DNA of 34,560 nt from a virus: the IMG/VR virus record IMGVR_UViG_3300024520_000272, positions 1 to 34,560 of that record; one strand, written 5' to 3'. Position numbers and translations under genes: made by a program. Positions 12,601 to 21,751 of this stretch are shown here, piece after piece. The notes under the pieces are model-generated. The model saw nothing but the letters and a program-made list of their open reading frames with translations. It searched no databases and was not told the origin of the DNA. Numbering within the stretch: position 1 is the first letter of the stretch; each line of letters starts with the position of its first letter.

Positions 12601-12936
12601 ATGAGAGAAGTAGACGTAAATCAATGGAAGGTGAATTATCTCTGGAGGTTAAAATGTTTAACCGAAGAAGAGCTTAAATCATTTAGACAGCAAAAGCTAG
12701 AACCACAATATAAGGAGAGAGAAGTGCAAAGAATAACCTTGAAGAAGTATATAGAATTTATTGGTACTGACCCCGCGGCAGAACTATTTGATTGCTCATC
12801 AGCGTCAACCAAAGCCTGGAGATACGGACTTAGACAACCCTCTATTAAACAAGCTAAGAAGATTATAAAAGCATCTGGCGGTAAGCTAGACTTTGAATCT
12901 ATCTTTGGCCCTATCGAAGAGAATGGCGAAGACTAA
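12601..12936 (+). CDS. HTH DNA-binding regulator
   Basis: 111 aa. The C-terminal half reads AAELFDCSSASTKAWRYGLRQ, then PSIKQAKKIIKASGGKLDFESIFGP, shown here in two parts. This is a Cro/YdaS-like helix-turn-helix layout: first helix, turn, recognition helix ending in W-R-x-G, then a helix bearing A-x-x-I. The N-terminal half is charged and helical. Probably a repressor or activator acting on the palindromes just upstream and on the adjoining replication genes. It precedes the primase-helicase gene by two bases. Confidence 0.65.
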   Translation: MREVDVNQWKVNYLWRLKCLTEEELKSFRQQKLEPQYKEREVQRITLKKYIEFIGTDPAAELFDCSSASTKAWRYGLRQPSIKQAKKIIKASGGKLDFESIFGPIEENGED

Positions 12937-12938
12937 GA

Positions 12939-15062
12939 GTGTTCAATTTACAAGTAACAGCGCAAGATTCTGCGTTGGACTTAGCTCTTGCTTATGCAGA
13001 ATATGGAATAAGTGTAGTACCTCTACATAGGCATAACAAAGTTCCGCCCAAAGAATTAGGGGGGTGGCAAAAGTTTCAAGAGCGACAGCCAACGACGGAA
13101 GAGATTGAAAAATGGTTTAAAGGGCGAGATGATTTAGTCGTCGCTTTAGTCTGTGGCAAGTTTATTGTTATAGATGCAGACACTCCAGAAGCAGTAAATT
13201 GGTGTGAAACCAATCTACCTATAACACCCTTTAAAGTAGCAACAGGTAAAGGGGTTCATTATTATTACAACAATCCAGAAAACTTTACTACTTGGGTAGC
13301 AAAAAGAGTTGAAGGATATGATCCTGCAAAACTAATTGATATTAGAGGTGTAGGTGGTTTGATAGTTGCTCCTCATAACATACATGCAACAGGTGCTATT
13401 TATACTCCTACTACGATTCCAGATTGGGATCTAAATGATATTGAGGACTTACCAAATCTTACGCAAGAACTTTGGGTCAAAGTTACAGGTGTTGATAAGT
13501 TAAACGGAAAACCAATTGCCACTCCTTTATCTATTCAAGGTATGGCCGAAGGTGGCAGGAACGATCAAGCTGCAAGACTTGCAGGTTATTTAATAGCCAA
13601 AGGTCTTAATACAGATTTTACAGAGTTCTTTGTTCAGTCTTGGAATGAGCAGAACAAACCTCCGTTGCCAGCTAATGAAATATCAACAACAGTAAACTCA
13701 ATTCAAAAAACGCATGATCGTAAAAATTTACAAGCACCAGCTTATATATCAACAACAAAAACAGTTGCTGAGCCAACCAATCTTTTCTCTCCTCCAGGAG
13801 TATTAAAAGATATATACGAATACTCTGAAGAAATAGCACATATCTCTCAGCCTGCTATCAGTATGCAAGCAGCATTATCTTTAGGCTCTGTTGCTTTAGG
13901 TAGGATGTATAGAACTGATATGAATAACTTTTCATCTTTGTTCTTTATGTGTATTGCTAAGTCGGGCCAAGGCAAAGAAAATGTTAAGACTGTTGTTGAG
14001 ACTATTCTTGATCGAGCAGAGCATAGTGATTTAATGGCAGGGGACGGCTACACATCAAGCGGAGCTATCTACAGCTTACTTAGATATAAACCAACTCATA
14101 TAACTGTTATGGATGAGTTTGGCAAAAGATTGGAAAGCATATCTAAATCTAGTAACTCAAACAAAGAAGACGCTCTGCAAGTGTTAATGGAAACTTGGGG
14201 TAGGTGTCATGGTGTCCTAAGACCAGATAACTATTCAATGATGACTCTAACCAACAAGCAACAAAAAGAAGTCTTAGATAGGTCAACAATCAAGCCTGCT
14301 ATTACTTTAGTTGGTATGAGTGTGCCTAAAAACTTTTACGGCGCTCTCTCAACAGGTCGTATTGTTGACGGTTTCTTAAATAGATTTATTGTTGTTGAAT
14401 CTCATGTGCCAAGAACAGTTGGCAAAATGGTAGCTTTCGTTGAGCCACCTCAATCTACTTATGATTGGGTGTCGCATGTAAGACAGGTTGATAACGAAAT
14501 GGAGCAGATATCTAGAGATAACGCTGAATTAGATTTTAAACAAAGAATTATAAAGTTTGATGATGACTCTAATGACTTGTTTGACAAGTTAGCTTACAAG
14601 CTAGTTGACCAACAAAATGCTTTAGAGAAAGAAGGTCTTGAAGTGCTGCTTTCTAGAACCAGGGAAAAAGCAATGCGTCTTGCTTTAATAGGAGCTTTGG
14701 CAGATGACAGAAAAACCAAAGTGATTAAAGGCGATGTAACTCAATGGGCTATTGATTATGTTTATTACTACGATCAAATGTTAATAGAGAACTGCAAAGA
14801 TAAAGTTGCTGGATCTGAAATGGAAGGCCGTATTAAACAGATACTTAGCTTTATTAGGTCGCAAGGGGATTGGGGTATAAGTAAGCGTGATATTGATAGG
14901 CGTGAGATATTCAGATCAATGAAGTCATATGAAGTAAAAGAAATTATAGAAAGATTAAAAAACTCAGGGGAAATACAAGAAAAAGATTTAAAGGCGAAGG
15001 GAACGGGAAGACCAACAAAACGTATTGTTGCGATCGACCCAGAATTTTTTAATGAAGATTGA
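12939..15062 (+). CDS. bifunctional primase-polymerase fused to DUF3987 ATPase/helicase
   Basis: Replication initiator-type protein, 707 aa. The N-terminal Prim-Pol domain has ALAYAEYGISVVPL (17-30), the catalytic DAD (79-81), KGVHYY (104-109) and DIRGVGGLIVAP (134-145). A primase C-terminal segment (GRNDQAARLAGYL) follows. The ATPase domain has SGQGKE (342-347) and Walker B VMDEFG (390-395). The P-loop Lys is followed by Glu, not the usual Ser/Thr. The C-terminus looks like a winged-helix. The GTG start at 12939 is inferred from the stop two bases upstream; the Shine-Dalgarno is weak. No DNA polymerase is seen in the window, so a host polymerase or one encoded elsewhere is needed. Confidence 0.85.
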   Translation: MFNLQVTAQDSALDLALAYAEYGISVVPLHRHNKVPPKELGGWQKFQERQPTTEEIEKWFKGRDDLVVALVCGKFIVIDADTPEAVNWCETNLPITPFKVATGKGVHYYYNNPENFTTWVAKRVEGYDPAKLIDIRGVGGLIVAPHNIHATGAIYTPTTIPDWDLNDIEDLPNLTQELWVKVTGVDKLNGKPIATPLSIQGMAEGGRNDQAARLAGYLIAKGLNTDFTEFFVQSWNEQNKPPLPANEISTTVNSIQKTHDRKNLQAPAYISTTKTVAEPTNLFSPPGVLKDIYEYSEEIAHISQPAISMQAALSLGSVALGRMYRTDMNNFSSLFFMCIAKSGQGKENVKTVVETILDRAEHSDLMAGDGYTSSGAIYSLLRYKPTHITVMDEFGKRLESISKSSNSNKEDALQVLMETWGRCHGVLRPDNYSMMTLTNKQQKEVLDRSTIKPAITLVGMSVPKNFYGALSTGRIVDGFLNRFIVVESHVPRTVGKMVAFVEPPQSTYDWVSHVRQVDNEMEQISRDNAELDFKQRIIKFDDDSNDLFDKLAYKLVDQQNALEKEGLEVLLSRTREKAMRLALIGALADDRKTKVIKGDVTQWAIDYVYYYDQMLIENCKDKVAGSEMEGRIKQILSFIRSQGDWGISKRDIDRREIFRSMKSYEVKEIIERLKNSGEIQEKDLKAKGTGRPTKRIVAIDPEFFNED

Positions 15063-15273
15063 TAAACTTGCTTTAAAGGAAAGTCTAAGCGATGTCGCTG
15101 TTGGCGTTGTGATAGCTTTACCTTTATCTTTTTTTGTTCTTAACATGTGTAATTATTTTAATGTTAGCCTACTGGCCACCTCAATAACTCAAACAACAGT
15201 ATTTACACTTGTTGCGATTATTCGTAAATATTGTGTGCGTATTGTATTTAAAAAAGGAGAAGCGAATGGATAA
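15052..15273 (+). CDS. two-span small membrane protein, DUF7220-like
   Basis: The start is taken at 15052 (MKIDKLALKESLSDVAVGVV), overlapping the primase-helicase stop by 11 bases. Two hydrophobic segments, about 14-36 and 46-63, are followed by RKYCVRIVFKK. The sequence layout matches from memory a family of small two-span phage proteins (DUF7220) often placed near replication genes. Function unknown. Confidence 0.65.
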   Translation: MKIDKLALKESLSDVAVGVVIALPLSFFVLNMCNYFNVSLLATSITQTTVFTLVAIIRKYCVRIVFKKGEANG

Positions 15274-15757
15274 TCCAAAACCAAAGATGGAGAATATTAA
15301 CGACCAGAAGCGTGAAGAACGCGTTGCTGGTTTTATAGAGGGACTCTGGAATGTTAGATGCCATAAACTACCAGTCAGTTACGGCTTAGATTACTGGTGT
15401 GAATCTAAAGAAATTTCATTCTGGCTAGAGGTAAAGTGCAGGACTTTTGGTATAGATAAGTATGACACTTTGCTGCTTTCTGCTAGCAAGCTAAGAATGG
15501 GCTCAGCTCTATCTCTTGCTACCAACCAACCTTTTGTAATTGTTTACGCTATGACTGATAGTGTTTATAGCCATACTTGGAAAAGAAGCCACATATACGA
15601 TGTTAGGTTTGGTACAATAGCAGAGCCTATATATGAGGAAGATTCAGAACCATACATTCATTTTAGTCGGGATGAGTTAGAATGTTTATCTCCCCATCCT
15701 TTAGGGTTTGACCGAGAAGAGATGGGTCTTGTAAACAATTATAAAAAGGAAAAATAA
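15266..15757 (+). CDS. PD-(D/E)XK-like nuclease
   Basis: The ATG at 15266 has AAAAGGAGAAGCGA before it, so the in-frame start at 15209 is rejected. The 163-aa protein has YGLDYWCES (Asp about residue 47) and, 13 residues on, WLEVKCRT, a D...E-x-K nuclease pattern. A helix (DKYDTLLLSASKLRMG) and a strand (FVIVYAMT) follow, as in restriction-endonuclease folds. Probably a structure- or DNA-specific endonuclease serving recombination. It overlaps both neighbours. Confidence 0.6.
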   Translation: MDNPKPKMENINDQKREERVAGFIEGLWNVRCHKLPVSYGLDYWCESKEISFWLEVKCRTFGIDKYDTLLLSASKLRMGSALSLATNQPFVIVYAMTDSVYSHTWKRSHIYDVRFGTIAEPIYEEDSEPYIHFSRDELECLSPHPLGFDREEMGLVNNYKKEK

Positions 15758-15894
15758 TGGATAACCCCGCCAGTAACAAAGGTTGGTTTTGGGATGATGT
15801 AAATAAAAGAATGTATCGCTGGCATGAGCTAGATTTACTAATGAAAGAAAGAGCTTTAAAGGAGAAGGAAAATGCCAATCAACTCAAGGACTAA
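15757..15894 (+). CDS. hypothetical protein, 45 aa
   Basis: It begins MDNPASNKGWFWDDVNKRMY and continues RWHELDLLMKERALKEKENA. The start overlaps the upstream stop (TAATG), and its last 23 bases overlap the resolvase start while supplying its AAGGAGAAGGAAA site. The acidic/basic helical composition and dense Trp suggest a small adaptor. No family recognised. Confidence 0.55.
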   Translation: MDNPASNKGWFWDDVNKRMYRWHELDLLMKERALKEKENANQLKD

Positions 15895-16285
15895 AGGAGC
15901 AACGTTTGAAAGAGATGTTGCTAAAATACTTAACGAGTTTTTTGAATCTGAAGGTATAGACTACACCTGCAAAAGAAACCTAGACCAATATCAATCTAAA
16001 GATCTTTGCGATATCAACATGCCTTACCACGCAGTAGAATGTAAGTTCTACAAAGAAGGAGATTGGTATCAAAATGGATGGTGGGATCAAGTCTGCAGAT
16101 CAACCGAAGGTCGCATCCCAGTATTAATATTTAAGTTTAATAGAAAGCCTATTAGGGTATGTATTCCTTTACATGCAATTAACCCTGAGTGGGAAGCAGA
16201 TAACAGTAAAGTTGCTGTAATGCCTATAGAAGATTGGTTAGATGTGTTGAGAAATAACTGGGAACTTTATTTAATTAAAGACTAA
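15872..16285 (+). CDS. Holliday junction resolvase-like PD-(D/E)XK nuclease
   Basis: 137 aa. RTKGATFERDVAKIL (6-20) is the conserved first helix with catalytic Glu. DLCDI and HAVECKF (about 46-62) give the Asp and E-x-K, and a later strand has RIPVLIFKFNRKPI. This arrangement is shared by Hjc-type and phage resolvase nucleases that cut branched DNA before packaging. It closes the rightward replication unit, and its TAA overlaps the TAG of the convergent structural block in CTAA. Confidence 0.75.
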   Translation: MPINSRTKGATFERDVAKILNEFFESEGIDYTCKRNLDQYQSKDLCDINMPYHAVECKFYKEGDWYQNGWWDQVCRSTEGRIPVLIFKFNRKPIRVCIPLHAINPEWEADNSKVAVMPIEDWLDVLRNNWELYLIKD

Positions 16286-19200
16286 GTTAGGCTTGCTATT
16301 CCACCTTGAGCGATATCCATATTAGCTGGATTGTTGCCTATCAAACTTTGACTCATTCTTCTTGGGGAACTAGGAGCTATTCCTTGGACCTTTGGAATAT
16401 CCATACTAAAGTTAGAAGCCCCTAAGTTTCTTTGCTGCACTTGTTGTTTAGCATCTTGCACTGCTCCAGAAATGCTAGAGATAATTTCGTCAAGAGCGCC
16501 CTTAGATTCTTGCCCTTGTTCACTTTCCCCTATCTCAGATGCAGCATCTTGAATGCCAGTTCTAGTTTGCTCAATTCCTTTTGTGGTTTGTAGGGCAATT
16601 TCTCTAACTCCGCTGAGTCTTGCAAATCTTTCTCCAAATCTTAAAACTTCTGCAACGGAGCTTTTGTCTGTTTTTGTTAATAAACTTACCATTCTTGGAT
16701 TTGCAAAAAGAGCTTTGTAGAAACCCATAGCTGCAATGGTTGGCCAAAGAGATACATTTAATATGTTAATAGCCAGCATCCCAGCAATCAATCCGCCAGC
16801 TCCTCCACCGCCTTCTTCTGCGACATTAGTTCTTATAGCTCTTGAAAAATTCCTCAAAGATTGAGTAATCTCTTTTCCAAACATTGCATTTAAAGTTTCT
16901 GTGTCGTACATCTTTAAAGCTCTGTCAAGATTGTTAGGTTTAAAAATTTCGTTTAATTTTTTGCTTCCTGTTTGAACGCTGTCTCTTAATATTTGTTCCA
17001 AGGCCTGTTCTCGTATTTCAATAAATGCGTCGTCGCTTACTATTTTCTTAACTCTTAATATGTCTTCTGCTGATTTAGGTCTAAATACCACCTTTGCTAT
17101 TTCTTCTGGAGATGCGTTTTCAATCCTTGAAAAAATATTTGTAGCTTTCATCGACTCTATTTCAGCACTTTTAATTGCTCTCGTCTCAAGTGCTTCTAAA
17201 AATCTTCCCGTACTTAAGCTAATATCATCTGGACTCATGCTTTGTATGTTTGCTACCTTGCCTTTAAATTGATTAGCAATTTCAGCCATTTCAGTTGCGG
17301 TTAATTTAGGTTTTAAGGTAACAAAATTATCAATGGTGCTAAAAAATTCTGTGGATTTATTTCCTAGTATGTATCGTAAAGTATCTTTATCTTTTAATAC
17401 TTTATTGGCAAAAGCCGCAATATTTATGTTTCTAGATATAGGGTCATTTATAGATGATTCAGATGTTTCCTTAATATACCTTCTCATAAATGATTGAAAT
17501 ATAGAGCCTCTTTTGTCTTCAGGTATTGCATTAACCAATGCTTTTATATCTGTGGTTGTTACATTCCCCTTAAAGATTGCATCGTAAACATCAGCAGGAT
17601 CAACCGATTCTGAGTTTTTAAGTTTTTGAATAAGAGCAGAATCAAAAGGCTTATGTTGTTTATAATAATCCGAATTTGCTTTATTCAATCTTGTTCTTAT
17701 TAAGTTTATTTCAAAAGACTGCGCTTTAGTTAAAGGCTTGCCTTGTTGTTTACCTACTCTCATTGCAGATGTAAGGGCTGAATCTCCTAAATTTTTAATT
17801 TTTTCATCTAAAATTTTTATTACTTCATCTACTAAATTTCCTTGTTTTCCACCACTTAATCCCATTATTAACTTTTTACCCTTTAGGTTAGAACGCATGT
17901 TTATTAATTGAGTAAAACTATGACCCCCTTCTGCTTTTAGTCTTGCGGGTATGTCTTGTCGCATGTGCGCAAGAACCTTTCCAACTGGGCCATCAATATC
18001 AAAAAATCCAGAATTTAAGTCGATAACTTCTTCTAAGTAATCACTTACATCTGAAAGATTGACTTTAAAGTCTGGATCTATTTTTCTTACTCTTGCAAAC
18101 AAATCATCATAGGTAGTTTCAAAACCTTCTTGCATAGTTCTATATGCTCCAGCAATTGTATCTTGAATATTTTCGCCAAGTTGTTCTTTGCCCATCAAAG
18201 ATGCGTTGCTAAAACCTCCGCTTTCTTCAGCCAAATCTTTAACCAAGCCTTCTATCTGTTTGGTTATATCTTCTTCCGCCATATCTAATTCTTTTCTTTT
18301 GGCTCTAACCTCTGCAATTGTTTTAGAGTCAGCTCCATCAAATTTTGATAGCTCTTTTAACTTTGCTCGTTTGTCTGTAACCGATCTTTTTAATTGATTT
18401 AATAAAGATATGTTGTAAGCAATAATTGACTGTTCTCTTCCTTCTTTGCCAAAAATAGTTTCACCAGCAGCTTGCATTCTCCCTGGGATAGCTCTTTTTA
18501 AAGCATTTTGACTAACAACAGCGCCTATATCAAACTTTTCAACTTTTTTATTTTTCCAGGCTTTTCTAATTTCTGCTTGAGTTGCGGTTCTTCCAAGAGA
18601 AGCATCAAGTTTTAAAACATCATCTAAACTATATCTATTAGACATAATCCAGGCATCTCTAATTGTTTCTGTTCCAGCCTTTCTTCCTAAGACTGCTCCA
18701 AAAGCTTTGCCAACAAATTCACCAAGGCCTTGCCCAGCAAAACCAACACCAGCTTCAAACTTTAACAAATTTCCTAATTCTTGGGCGTCTTTATCGTAGA
18801 AGCCTTGCATGTTATCTAAAGCCTCCTCAGCGCCTTTACCAGTAGCAGAACCAACACCAGATGCAATGGCATTTCTAAGCATCGGAGTTTTAAAGAGATA
18901 GCTAAGGCCTTTTAAAATTTTAAATTGAGGTGTTAAAGCTGCTATAGCTCCAAAAACAGGTCCAACCGCTCCCGCAAAATCTGCGTAATCTCCAGCAGAA
19001 CCAAATTTATTTTCATCTATAACAACGCTTTTACTCATTGGTTTTTCCCAATCTAGTAAACCTTGGTCAATTAATATTTGTTGACCTTCTGGAGTAATCG
19101 CTAGATCACCCTTAGTTGTCATATTGAAACCATCTTTTGTTACAGCAGCTCTAAGAACGTTTTCTTTTTCTGTCATCTTTTCTTGTCTTCCAAGTTTTGC

Positions 19201-19374
19201 TCTTAGGCTTGGGATATTGATGCCTGTTTCGTAATCAAAATATTCTTTATCAAAAATAGGAGAAGCTTCCTTTTTTATTATTTCTGCTTTTAGTATTCTT
19301 TCAGCTTCTTCCCTTGAATTAGCCTGAATGGGTACAGTAAGATCATCCGTTAATTGAAAATTAAAAGTTTTCAT
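16282..19374 (-). CDS. large virion protein, probable ejection/internal protein
   Basis: 1030 aa, last gene of the structural block. Gly/Ala-rich hydrophobic stretches lie near residues 130-150 (DFAGAVGPVFGAIAA) and 860-890 (GGLIAGMLAINILNVSLW). Long charged helices between them look coiled-coil. The tail ends NPANMDIAQGGIASL, a pattern I associate with marine phage internal proteins. By size, position after the gp10-like protein and alternating amphipathic helices it resembles podovirus ejection proteins that form a channel through the cell envelope. No lytic transglycosylase motif is seen. Assignment is by context. Confidence 0.6.
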   Translation of the reverse strand: MKTFNFQLTDDLTVPIQANSREEAERILKAEIIKKEASPIFDKEYFDYETGINIPSLRAKLGRQEKMTEKENVLRAAVTKDGFNMTTKGDLAITPEGQQILIDQGLLDWEKPMSKSVVIDENKFGSAGDYADFAGAVGPVFGAIAALTPQFKILKGLSYLFKTPMLRNAIASGVGSATGKGAEEALDNMQGFYDKDAQELGNLLKFEAGVGFAGQGLGEFVGKAFGAVLGRKAGTETIRDAWIMSNRYSLDDVLKLDASLGRTATQAEIRKAWKNKKVEKFDIGAVVSQNALKRAIPGRMQAAGETIFGKEGREQSIIAYNISLLNQLKRSVTDKRAKLKELSKFDGADSKTIAEVRAKRKELDMAEEDITKQIEGLVKDLAEESGGFSNASLMGKEQLGENIQDTIAGAYRTMQEGFETTYDDLFARVRKIDPDFKVNLSDVSDYLEEVIDLNSGFFDIDGPVGKVLAHMRQDIPARLKAEGGHSFTQLINMRSNLKGKKLIMGLSGGKQGNLVDEVIKILDEKIKNLGDSALTSAMRVGKQQGKPLTKAQSFEINLIRTRLNKANSDYYKQHKPFDSALIQKLKNSESVDPADVYDAIFKGNVTTTDIKALVNAIPEDKRGSIFQSFMRRYIKETSESSINDPISRNINIAAFANKVLKDKDTLRYILGNKSTEFFSTIDNFVTLKPKLTATEMAEIANQFKGKVANIQSMSPDDISLSTGRFLEALETRAIKSAEIESMKATNIFSRIENASPEEIAKVVFRPKSAEDILRVKKIVSDDAFIEIREQALEQILRDSVQTGSKKLNEIFKPNNLDRALKMYDTETLNAMFGKEITQSLRNFSRAIRTNVAEEGGGGAGGLIAGMLAINILNVSLWPTIAAMGFYKALFANPRMVSLLTKTDKSSVAEVLRFGERFARLSGVREIALQTTKGIEQTRTGIQDAASEIGESEQGQESKGALDEIISSISGAVQDAKQQVQQRNLGASNFSMDIPKVQGIAPSSPRRMSQSLIGNNPANMDIAQGGIASLT

Positions 19375-21749
19375 TAACTTGAACTTTTAAACTGCTTTCT
19401 GTAATCAATATCTACCTCTTCATACGCTTTGGCATAATCAGATCCGTATGTGTTTGTATCAAACTGAATAATCATTTTTATTAAATCTCTATTTTGTTCA
19501 GCTACAGATGAATTTATTTTTGCTCTTTTAAAGAATCCTAGATTAGTATTAACCAGTCCTTTTGTTTCATTGGCAGACATCATCACTCCTTCTCTTGAAT
19601 CTTCAAGCTTTCTTAATATTTCAGCTGGAGTTGTAGTTAATGTAATATCTCCAAATACGTCTTTAATAATATCCCTATCTAGGTTAGATATGGTTCTTCC
19701 TGATTCTCCAAGTATTTCTCTAATATTTGTTTGTTGCATAACTTTTAATAAAGCTCTTGCTCTTGTTGTTGGGTCCAAGTTATCCCAATCTTTTAGATTA
19801 GCTCCTCCGCCTAGAAGTCCAACAGCTTTAGTAATCCAACTTCGAGTAAATCCTGATAAACCAGTAGCTCCACCGCCATCAATAATGCCTGTTATTTCGT
19901 CAATATATTTTAAATTTTTTGCGCTTTTTTGAAAATTTCTTAATTGTTCTGCTAAATTTTCATCTCTTGTTGCAATTTTTTCAAAATCTTCAATTCCAAG
20001 CTGCTCAGCTTTACCAGCTTTAATTAACTCTAACCTTTCTTCTTGTTCTGCTTTTAAAGCTTCAGCCTCTCTTAACGCTTTTGCTTGAGATCCAAGAGCT
20101 GTACCTTTGACAAGACCTGAGGCCATATCATCTGCGCTAGAAAGACCTAGCCCAAGATTTCTAAGAAACTCGTTCCAGTCTGTAGACGAGAAGAATGAAC
20201 CTTGATTGGTTATTATTCTATTTATATTTTCTTGCTCTTCTTCAGTGGGTTGGCCTGTGATTTTACTTGTATCTGAAAGCTCCGCATCTAATCTTTCTTG
20301 TAAATCAGGTGCATATTTTGAAAAGTCTAAGCCCTCTGTTGCTTTTTCTTCAGCTTCAGTTGCATTTTTGTCAGTAATAACTTCATCTTCATCAGTAACA
20401 ATTTCAGTAGGGTTTTCTTCTTGAAGTTGTCTAATAGCTTCATCTGTATTATCTGTAATTTGACCGTCTGTCAAATCTACTAAAAGATTATCCCCCATAA
20501 CGCTAGGCGCCTTATATTTAGTTCCAGGTATTTGTAATAATCTTGATAAAGCCAGCTCTTGACTAGAAACTGACATGTCTGGAACATACTCTAAAAATTC
20601 TTTTCTTCCCCTGGCTCCTCCCTTTAATTCACCAAAAAACCCAGCTATTCCTCTAAGTGGATATTCTAATAAGTTTCCTGCCTTTCTGATTAACTCTTGA
20701 GACCCAGAACCAAAATCTTCAGATTGATTAAATGAGCCTCTTCTTTCCTCAAAAGATTTTCCGCCTCCTATTAAGTTAGTAAAAGGTTCATCCATCTTTG
20801 CAAAATTTTCTAAAGCATCTTGTACGTCTGGACTAAACTCAAAGTTTGTATTATTAATAATGGGGTATAAAGTCATTCCATTTAAAGTTCCGTTTTCTAT
20901 TAGTTGTAGAAAATTAGGCGGCAATTGAAAGTTGCTGTTTGTTGACTTGTCTCTTACTGTTAAAGTTTCGTCAGATAAAAGTCCTGTAGAAGAGCTTCCT
21001 GTAATTTCGCTTTCAGTTGGCAACTCTGAAAGTGAAACTTCTGAAGAAACTCCAGGAGAAACTCCAGTAATTTCTTGTTCGGTTGGCAGCTCTGGAAATA
21101 AAACTTCTGGCTCTACACCTAAATTTGGAGAAGAATTTATTGCCGATGGCTGTTGGATTTTAGTTTGAAGCTGATTCTTTAAAGATGCAATCTGTTGGTC
21201 TATTTCATCTAAATACAAAGGTATTTTATCTCTATTAAATATTTGAAAAACAGATTTTTCTTTAATTCTTCTTTTTTCAGCTAATAAATCTTCTATTTTT
21301 TGAGCTATTGCGGATATTTCGTCAGGAGACGTTACGCCAACTGGAATGCCTGTATTGGGTTGCGGTGCTTCTGCCTGAGACAAAGATAATTCTCCAGTTG
21401 GAGAACCAGTCACAATTGTTTCACCCATCGGCACTTGGTTTAACAAGTTACCAAACTGTGCTTCTGTTACAGCCTGAGGCATGTCTTCATAGTTATCTAT
21501 TGTATAAGGATTGCCATCTTCAATAGCTACAGTATATCCTGTAGTTTTACGTCCTTGAACTCCTGGATTTACAACTCCCCCAAACTCCATTGCAATTTGC
21601 TCGATCAAACCGTAAGGAGCTGCTGGGTAAGCATCTTTTATTTCTGCTGGATTATATCCTTGAGAAACGTAGTATCTAATAAGAGGTTCGTTAACTGATT
21701 TATTGGCTACATCTCCCTGAGCAAACATTTTTCTTTGAAGAATATTCAT
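19374..21749 (-). CDS. virion protein, probable ejection/internal protein
   Basis: 791 aa. The start MNILQRKMFAQGD is behind a strong GGAGGTTAATA site. The N-terminal 90 residues look folded. A Ser/Thr/Pro/Glu linker follows, with a repeated ELPTE(Q/S)EITG phrase, and then a long helical C-terminus (ALREAEALKAEQEERLELIK). It shares its position and low-complexity style with its neighbours and is probably a virion component released at infection. No family named. Confidence 0.6.
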   Translation of the reverse strand: MNILQRKMFAQGDVANKSVNEPLIRYYVSQGYNPAEIKDAYPAAPYGLIEQIAMEFGGVVNPGVQGRKTTGYTVAIEDGNPYTIDNYEDMPQAVTEAQFGNLLNQVPMGETIVTGSPTGELSLSQAEAPQPNTGIPVGVTSPDEISAIAQKIEDLLAEKRRIKEKSVFQIFNRDKIPLYLDEIDQQIASLKNQLQTKIQQPSAINSSPNLGVEPEVLFPELPTEQEITGVSPGVSSEVSLSELPTESEITGSSSTGLLSDETLTVRDKSTNSNFQLPPNFLQLIENGTLNGMTLYPIINNTNFEFSPDVQDALENFAKMDEPFTNLIGGGKSFEERRGSFNQSEDFGSGSQELIRKAGNLLEYPLRGIAGFFGELKGGARGRKEFLEYVPDMSVSSQELALSRLLQIPGTKYKAPSVMGDNLLVDLTDGQITDNTDEAIRQLQEENPTEIVTDEDEVITDKNATEAEEKATEGLDFSKYAPDLQERLDAELSDTSKITGQPTEEEQENINRIITNQGSFFSSTDWNEFLRNLGLGLSSADDMASGLVKGTALGSQAKALREAEALKAEQEERLELIKAGKAEQLGIEDFEKIATRDENLAEQLRNFQKSAKNLKYIDEITGIIDGGGATGLSGFTRSWITKAVGLLGGGANLKDWDNLDPTTRARALLKVMQQTNIREILGESGRTISNLDRDIIKDVFGDITLTTTPAEILRKLEDSREGVMMSANETKGLVNTNLGFFKRAKINSSVAEQNRDLIKMIIQFDTNTYGSDYAKAYEEVDIDYRKQFKSSS

Positions 21750-21751
21750 TA

